Shown here: positions 5,802 to 9,436 of the stretch, piece by piece
Position numbering within the stretch: position 1 is the first letter of the stretch
How the letters are laid out: every line of letters starts with the position of its first letter
Assembly: GCA_002433675.1 (NCBI GenBank)
Contig: DJIP01000292.1
Span: 1 to 9,436 of the forward strand
Length of the DNA: 9,436 bases
Source of the DNA: Halomonas halophila
GTDB lineage: Bacteria > Pseudomonadota > Gammaproteobacteria > Pseudomonadales > Halomonadaceae
Direction of reading: 5' to 3'
Program-made: the position numbers and the translations under genes
The notes under the pieces: generated by a model
Database searches by the model: none
The model's input: the letters and a program-made list of their open reading frames with translations, nothing else
Told to the model about the DNA's origin: nothing

Positions 5802-7751
5802 TCAGCGGCGCGCCTGCTGTAAGCGCCGGTAAAGCGTCGAACGGCTGATCCCGAGCGCCCTGGACGCGGCGCTCATATTGCCATCGTGGGCAGTCAGCGC
5901 CCTTTGCATATGCTGGAGGGTCAGCTCCCGGATCGCCAGGTCCGAAGGTTCAGCCGCCGCCGGCACTGGCGTGCTCTGCCCAAGACTCCCCGGCATGACA
6001 TCCTTGAGTTTTCGCTGCCAGCGAGGTGATAGATCCTCGAGGTCGAGCCGTGACGCTTCAGGTTCCAGCCCCACCAGGGCCGTTTCCAGACAGTGCCGCA
6101 GTTCCCGCCAGTTTCCTGGCCAGGGATAGTCGGCCAGGCGCTCCAAAAGCACCCCATCGAGCGCTACCTTTCGCTGATACTGCCGTTCGAGGCGCTGCCA
6201 AAGCTCGTGGATCTGCTCGACCAGCGACGACTGTTGCGCCAGCGACGGCAGCTCCACCACCACGCCTTCCAGACGATAGAAGAGATCCTCACGAAAGTTT
6301 CCCGACGCGACCTCAAGTTCCAGATGTCGGTGGCTGGCCGCGACGATGGCGGCGGTCACCGGCACTTCGCGATGCTCACCGAGCGGTGTCACCACCTTTT
6401 CCTGCAGCACTCTCAATAGGCGAGCCTGCAGCGACAGCGGCATATCCCCGATCTCGTCGAGCAACAAGGTGCCCCCGTTGGCCTCGAGCAGACGACCGCG
6501 ATAGCCGCCCTTGCGCGCGCCAGTAAAGGCGCCTTCGGCATAACCAAACAGCTCCGCTTCGATCAGGCTCTCGGGTATTGCCGCGCAGTTGAGCGCGACA
6601 AAGGGGCCTTGCGCGCCGGTCTCTTCGTGCAGCCCACGCGCCAGGACCTCCTTGCCACTGCCGGTCGGCCCCTGCAGCAGCACTGGCAGGCCAGCCTTCA
6701 GCACGCGGACCGCACGCCAGGCTTCTCTGGCCTGCTGCGGGTCCCAGCCCGCCACCAGACAGTCAAGACCCGGTCGAACGCGTCCACTTTTTTCGACGGC
6801 CACGCTGGCGGAGGTAGAGCGGCCAAGTGCCGCCACAGCCCCACGCCACCGGCGTGGTGCGTGTAGCCTCGCCATCCGGGTCCCCGAGGGCGACTGGATC
6901 GCCAGCAGTTCGGCGCCGTCCCGACACTGGCGCTTGAGCCTTGCCCAGGGCTGGCCAAGCAGCGCCTCGATGTCGGTTCCTTGAGTGATTTCAACGCCCA
7001 GCATCGCGATCGTCTGACGCTCGTGTCCACTGATGACACCGTCGTCATCGATGGCGAGCAGCGCAGCACAGCTGCCATCGAAGGCCATGACGTCGCCCTG
7101 GAGCTCCAGTATCCAGTGGGCAGCATGGCGTTGCACGAACATGTCGCGCTTGAGTGCTCTTGCCACCTGTTCCAGTCGCCCCAGGTAGTGCTCGGGATAC
7201 AGGAAACTGGCATCGAAGGTCAGATCGAGGATGCCCAGACAATGCTCGTCCGGATCGAGCAGAGGCACCGCCACACAGGACACCGGGTTGTCAGGGAACA
7301 ACAGATGCTCGCTGGAGCGGACCAGCACCGGCGCCTTTTCGAACATCGCCACCGCTGGCGCATTGGTACCGAACCAGCGCTCGTCGAGCTGGATGCCGGC
7401 GGCGATATCCAGCCTAGGTTCCAGCGAGTACCGCCGGCCGCAGGTCTTGAGCACGGTGGCATCACGGGACGTCAGCACCAGCTGGCAATCCTTGAGCTCA
7501 CCGGCCAACGCTGCCAGCAGCGGGTCCGACAGTTTAAGCAGTGTGTCGTGGGACTCGCGCAGGTCCTTCAGCTCTGTCTGGCTCAAGCGCGGAATCTCGT
7601 GCGTCCCCCCGGGCAATACGCCCTGGGCCAGACAACGCTGCCAGGAGCGCCCGATACAGGGATCGAGCATGTCCATCGCGACGGTGCCTTGACGCAGCAG
7701 GTGTCGGGCCTGGCGGATAACGTCGGGGGATCTGACGGCGGAACGGGGCAT
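5802..7751 (-). CDS. Sigma-54-dependent activator of the AcoR type (GAF, AAA+, Fis HTH)
   Basis: The 649-residue product is a complete bacterial enhancer-binding protein. The N-terminus has the AcoR-type opening IGRSWQRCLAQG (33-44), a GAF-like sensor domain (about 65-205) and a probable PAS-like segment (about 210-300). The AAA+ domain (about 330-560) has Walker A GPTGSGKE (361-368), the sigma-54 contact loop GAFTGA (407-412), Walker B TLLLDEIGD (428-436), FREDLFYRL (486-494) and WPGNWREL (544-551). A Fis-type helix-turn-helix ends the protein (about 610-647). All ATPase motifs are intact, so it should remodel sigma-54 polymerase. The ATG at 7751 has AGGAG six bases upstream. It is divergent from the aldehyde dehydrogenase gene, and the gap between them contains a sigma-54 promoter and a repeat fit to be its binding site. 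Relatives control acetoin, alcohol and aldehyde metabolism; the effector here is unknown. Confidence 0.95.
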   Translation of the reverse strand: MPRSAVRSPDVIRQARHLLRQGTVAMDMLDPCIGRSWQRCLAQGVLPGGTHEIPRLSQTELKDLRESHDTLLKLSDPLLAALAGELKDCQLVLTSRDATVLKTCGRRYSLEPRLDIAAGIQLDERWFGTNAPAVAMFEKAPVLVRSSEHLLFPDNPVSCVAVPLLDPDEHCLGILDLTFDASFLYPEHYLGRLEQVARALKRDMFVQRHAAHWILELQGDVMAFDGSCAALLAIDDDGVISGHERQTIAMLGVEITQGTDIEALLGQPWARLKRQCRDGAELLAIQSPSGTRMARLHAPRRWRGAVAALGRSTSASVAVEKSGRVRPGLDCLVAGWDPQQAREAWRAVRVLKAGLPVLLQGPTGSGKEVLARGLHEETGAQGPFVALNCAAIPESLIEAELFGYAEGAFTGARKGGYRGRLLEANGGTLLLDEIGDMPLSLQARLLRVLQEKVVTPLGEHREVPVTAAIVAASHRHLELEVASGNFREDLFYRLEGVVVELPSLAQQSSLVEQIHELWQRLERQYQRKVALDGVLLERLADYPWPGNWRELRHCLETALVGLEPEASRLDLEDLSPRWQRKLKDVMPGSLGQSTPVPAAAEPSDLAIRELTLQHMQRALTAHDGNMSAASRALGISRSTLYRRLQQARR

Positions 7752-7777
7752 GGGAGACTCCTGCGGGTGCGTACTCG

Positions 7778-7785
7778 TGCGACAG
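7778..7785 (-). promoter_or_regulatory. Outlying enhancer half-site
   Basis: TGCGACAG is an exact copy of the half-site found in the palindrome at 7830-7848. Its centre is 52 bases, about five helical turns, from the nearest palindrome arm in the tally of centres (7781.5 to 7833.5). It lies 26 bases upstream of the activator start, where a bound protein could repress the activator's own gene. The match is directly visible; the role is inferred. Confidence 0.4.
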
Positions 7786-7829
7786 GGCCACCACCGAGGC
7801 CGTCGCGCCGATTCCTATCTCGAGCCGGG

Positions 7830-7860
7830 CTGTCGCATTCTGCGACAGCACCCTGTCGCA
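7830..7860. promoter_or_regulatory. Candidate enhancer (upstream activator sequence) for the sigma-54 activator
   Basis: A perfect inverted repeat, CTGTCGCA (7830-7837) TTC TGCGACAG (7841-7848), is followed by a third exact half-site CTGTCGCA at 7853-7860. Half-site centres are 11 and 12 bases apart, close to one helical turn each. The palindrome centre (7839) lies about 128 bases upstream of the start predicted from the -24/-12 element, and the third half-site about 110 bases upstream. This is the usual distance range for enhancer-binding proteins. Dimers of Fis-type helix-turn-helix regulators bind such repeats, so the adjacent activator is the obvious candidate. Confidence 0.75.
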
Positions 7861-7889
7861 GCCTCGCGAAGCCCACGACCGACTCAAAG

Positions 7890-7920
7890 ACAAAGGCTAC
7901 AACCCGCTGTTTTCCTTTGT
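7890..7920. repeat. Second inverted repeat between enhancer and promoter
   Basis: ACAAAGG (7890-7896) and CCTTTGT (7914-7920) are perfect 7-base arms separated by 17 bases. They lie between the enhancer and the -24 element and run into a T-rich stretch (7909-7932). This is where a DNA-bending protein such as IHF often sits, but I find no good IHF consensus, so it may be a site for another factor or chance. Confidence 0.3.
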
Positions 7921-7940
7921 GATTATTCTTTCGCCAAAGC

Positions 7941-7956
7941 TGGCACGCGCCTTGCT
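7941..7956 (+). promoter_or_regulatory. Sigma-54 (-24/-12) promoter of the aldehyde dehydrogenase gene
   Basis: TGGCAC (7941-7946), five bases, then TTGCT (7952-7956) matches the consensus TGGCAC-N5-TTGCW exactly. The invariant GG and GC are separated by the required 10 bases. The predicted transcription start is near 7967, giving a leader of about 66 bases before the ATG at 8033. An enhancer-like repeat lies upstream and a sigma-54 activator gene is adjacent, so three independent signs agree. Confidence 0.9.
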
Positions 7957-8032
7957 ACTCAGGTTGACAGGAGCCGCCTGAAGACGCCTCCCTGACACCA
8001 TCATAACGCTGGTTCACCTTCGGAGAACAACC

Positions 8033-9436
8033 ATGACAAACACCGATACCGCTCTACCATCCGACCGCCTTCGGCAGTGGCTCGCCACACCGCGCCGCAT
8101 GTTCATCAACGGTCGCTGGGTCGACGCCAGCGGAGGCGAAGTCATCGACGTGATTGACCCGGCCAACGGCGAGCCGCTGGCACAAGTGCCCAAGGGTTCA
8201 GGCGAGGACATCGATCAAGCCGTCGCTGCAGCGGCACAGGCGTTTCGGTCCTGGCGCAAGGTCCGTCCCAGTCGCCGCGAGATGCTGCTGCTGGCCCTGG
8301 CCGACGCACTGGAGGCACGAGCCGATGAGCTGGCGCTGCTCGAGACCCTCGACAACGGCAAGCCGATCACATTTTCACGCCATATGGACGTCGCCCTGAG
8401 CGTGGACTTTCTGCGCTACACCGCCGGCTGGGCGACAAAGATCGAAGGTCGCACCATGACGCCTTCGATCCCGTCCGTCCCCGATGAACGCGAGCTGGTG
8501 GCCTACACCCGCCGCGAACCCATCGGCGTGGTCGGCGCCATCATCCCCTGGAACTTTCCGCTGCTGATGGCCGCCTGGAAGATCGCCCCGTCGCTGGCGG
8601 CAGGCTGTACCGTGGTGCTCAAGCCTGCCGAAGACACCCCGCTGAGCGCCCTGATGCTGGCCGAGCTGGCCGAGCAGGTCGGCTTTCCCGCCGGCACCCT
8701 CAACGTCGTCACCGGCTACGGTCATGAGGCGGGCGCGGCCCTGGCGGGCCACCCCGGCATCGCCAAGGTGGCCTTCACTGGCTCCACGCCGGTAGGCAAG
8801 CTGATTGCCCGCTCGGCGGTGGACAACATGACCCGTACCACCCTGGAGCTCGGCGGCAAGTCGCCGGTCATGGTGCTGAAAGACGCCGACATCGAGGCTG
8901 CCGCCGCCGGCGCCGCCCAGGCGATCTTCTTCAATCAGGGGCAGGTCTGCACCGCCGGCTCGCGCATCTATGTGCACGAAGAGGCCCACGACGCCTTCGT
9001 CGAGGCGCTCACTGCCCAGGCCGAAGCCCTGGTGCTGGCGCCGGGTACCCAGTCGGACGCGACCCTGGGGCCGCTGGTCTCGGCCAAGCAGCAGAGCCGC
9101 GTGCTCGACTATATCGAAAGCGCCCGTCAGCAGGGCGGCACCATCGCCACCGGTGGCGGCACGGGTCGCAGCAGCGGCTTCTTCGTGGAGCCGACGGTGA
9201 TCACCGGCCTCGACCAGCAGAGCCGTTGTGTCCAGGAAGAAATCTTCGGCCCGGTGGTGGTGGTCCAGACCTTCCGCGAACTCGACGAGCTGATCGAACT
9301 GGCCAATGACACGCCCTACGGCCTGGCCGCCAGCATCTGGTCCAATGACCTCGCCGCCGTGCATCGCCTGATCCCCGAAATCGACGCCGGTAGCGTCTGG
9401 GTCAATGGCCATAACCTGCTGGATCCCTGCATGCCC
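8033..9436 (+). CDS. NAD(P)-dependent aldehyde dehydrogenase, phenylacetaldehyde-dehydrogenase-like (partial, 3' end cut)
   Basis: The frame is open from the ATG at 8033, with GGAGA (8022-8026) six bases upstream, to the window edge. It gives 468 codons, so about 25-35 residues are missing. The enzyme oxidises an aldehyde to the acid with NAD(P)+. All catalytic positions are present: N174 in PWNFP, K197 in LKPAE, the GFTG-type coenzyme loop FTGSTPVG (248-255), general base E272 in LELGGK, nucleophile C306 in NQGQVCTAGSR, and E403 in EEIFGP. Stretches such as LRYTAGWATKIEGRT (127-141) and VWVNGHNLLDPCMP (455-468) resemble my recollection of E. coli FeaB and the StyD type. They favour phenylacetaldehyde or a similar aldehyde over betaine aldehyde, but substrate calls within this superfamily are unreliable. 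It is cytoplasmic. Transcription from the sigma-54 promoter under the divergent activator is strongly suggested. Confidence 0.92.
   Translation, partial: MTNTDTALPSDRLRQWLATPRRMFINGRWVDASGGEVIDVIDPANGEPLAQVPKGSGEDIDQAVAAAAQAFRSWRKVRPSRREMLLLALADALEARADELALLETLDNGKPITFSRHMDVALSVDFLRYTAGWATKIEGRTMTPSIPSVPDERELVAYTRREPIGVVGAIIPWNFPLLMAAWKIAPSLAAGCTVVLKPAEDTPLSALMLAELAEQVGFPAGTLNVVTGYGHEAGAALAGHPGIAKVAFTGSTPVGKLIARSAVDNMTRTTLELGGKSPVMVLKDADIEAAAAGAAQAIFFNQGQVCTAGSRIYVHEEAHDAFVEALTAQAEALVLAPGTQSDATLGPLVSAKQQSRVLDYIESARQQGGTIATGGGTGRSSGFFVEPTVITGLDQQSRCVQEEIFGPVVVVQTFRELDELIELANDTPYGLAASIWSNDLAAVHRLIPEIDAGSVWVNGHNLLDPCMP

Noticed and set aside
6981..7922. 313-codon plus-strand open frame
   Set aside because: It overlaps the sensor part of the activator gene and the regulatory gap. 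It has no ribosome site and a shadow-like composition, while the opposite strand encodes an intact domain.
7909..7932. IHF binding site in the T-rich stretch before the -24 element
   Set aside because: The position is right, but I find no acceptable match to WATCAA-N4-TTR on either strand, so only the T-rich tract and the nearby inverted repeat are reported.
8375..9412. 345-codon minus-strand open frame
   Set aside because: It is antisense to the aldehyde dehydrogenase gene, which has all catalytic residues in frame. The antisense composition (Gly, Ala, Asp, His rich, no domain) is that of a shadow.

Overview
The window looks like chromosomal DNA of a GC-rich gammaproteobacterium. GC-ending codons dominate, and the gene content (YfcC-family carrier, YjdM/PhnA zinc-ribbon protein, PaaX, a bacterial enhancer-binding protein of the AcoR type, an aldehyde dehydrogenase) fits a Halomonas-like or Pseudomonas-like metabolic generalist. 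The taxonomic guess rests on overall impression and is not proven by any single marker. I see no insertion sequence, phage gene, CRISPR array, rRNA or tRNA.

Left part (1-3818). The window opens with the last 48 codons of an outer-membrane beta-barrel protein. A 422-base non-coding gap follows, then a complete yfcC-family membrane carrier (570-2054, +). It runs towards a minus-strand cluster, and a strong hairpin (2098-2128) separates the two, placed to stop transcription from both sides. Reading leftward, that cluster is a YbhB/YbcL-type PEBP protein (3339-3818), an unrecognised single-pass membrane protein (2577-3263) and yjdM/phnA (2159-2494).

Middle part (3819-5767). A divergent gap holding a perfect 15-base palindrome separates the PEBP gene from a small flavodoxin-like oxidoreductase gene (4076-4537, +). 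Next comes paaX (4817-5767, +), whose family is the phenylacetyl-CoA-responsive repressor of phenylacetate catabolism.

Right part (5768-9436). A sigma-54 activator of the AcoR type (5802-7751, -) is divergent from an aldehyde dehydrogenase gene (8033 to the window end, +, cut after 468 codons). That enzyme resembles phenylacetaldehyde dehydrogenases (FeaB/StyD type). The 281-base gap between them is the most informative regulatory DNA here. It has a textbook -24/-12 promoter (TGGCAC-N5-TTGCT, GG-N10-GC) firing into the dehydrogenase gene. About 110-130 bases upstream of the predicted start lies a perfect inverted repeat, CTGTCGCA-N3-TGCGACAG, with a third copy of the half-site beside it and a fourth copy about five helical turns away. 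This is very likely the enhancer for the adjacent activator.

Working together (inference): the activator would sense an alcohol, aldehyde or related compound and switch on the dehydrogenase through sigma-54. If the substrate is phenylacetaldehyde, the product phenylacetate would feed the pathway that PaaX represses, which would explain why paaX sits next door. No paa catabolic genes are visible in the window, so this link is a hypothesis. I found no clearly new multi-gene system; the best leads are the enhancer/promoter module and the uncharacterised membrane protein.
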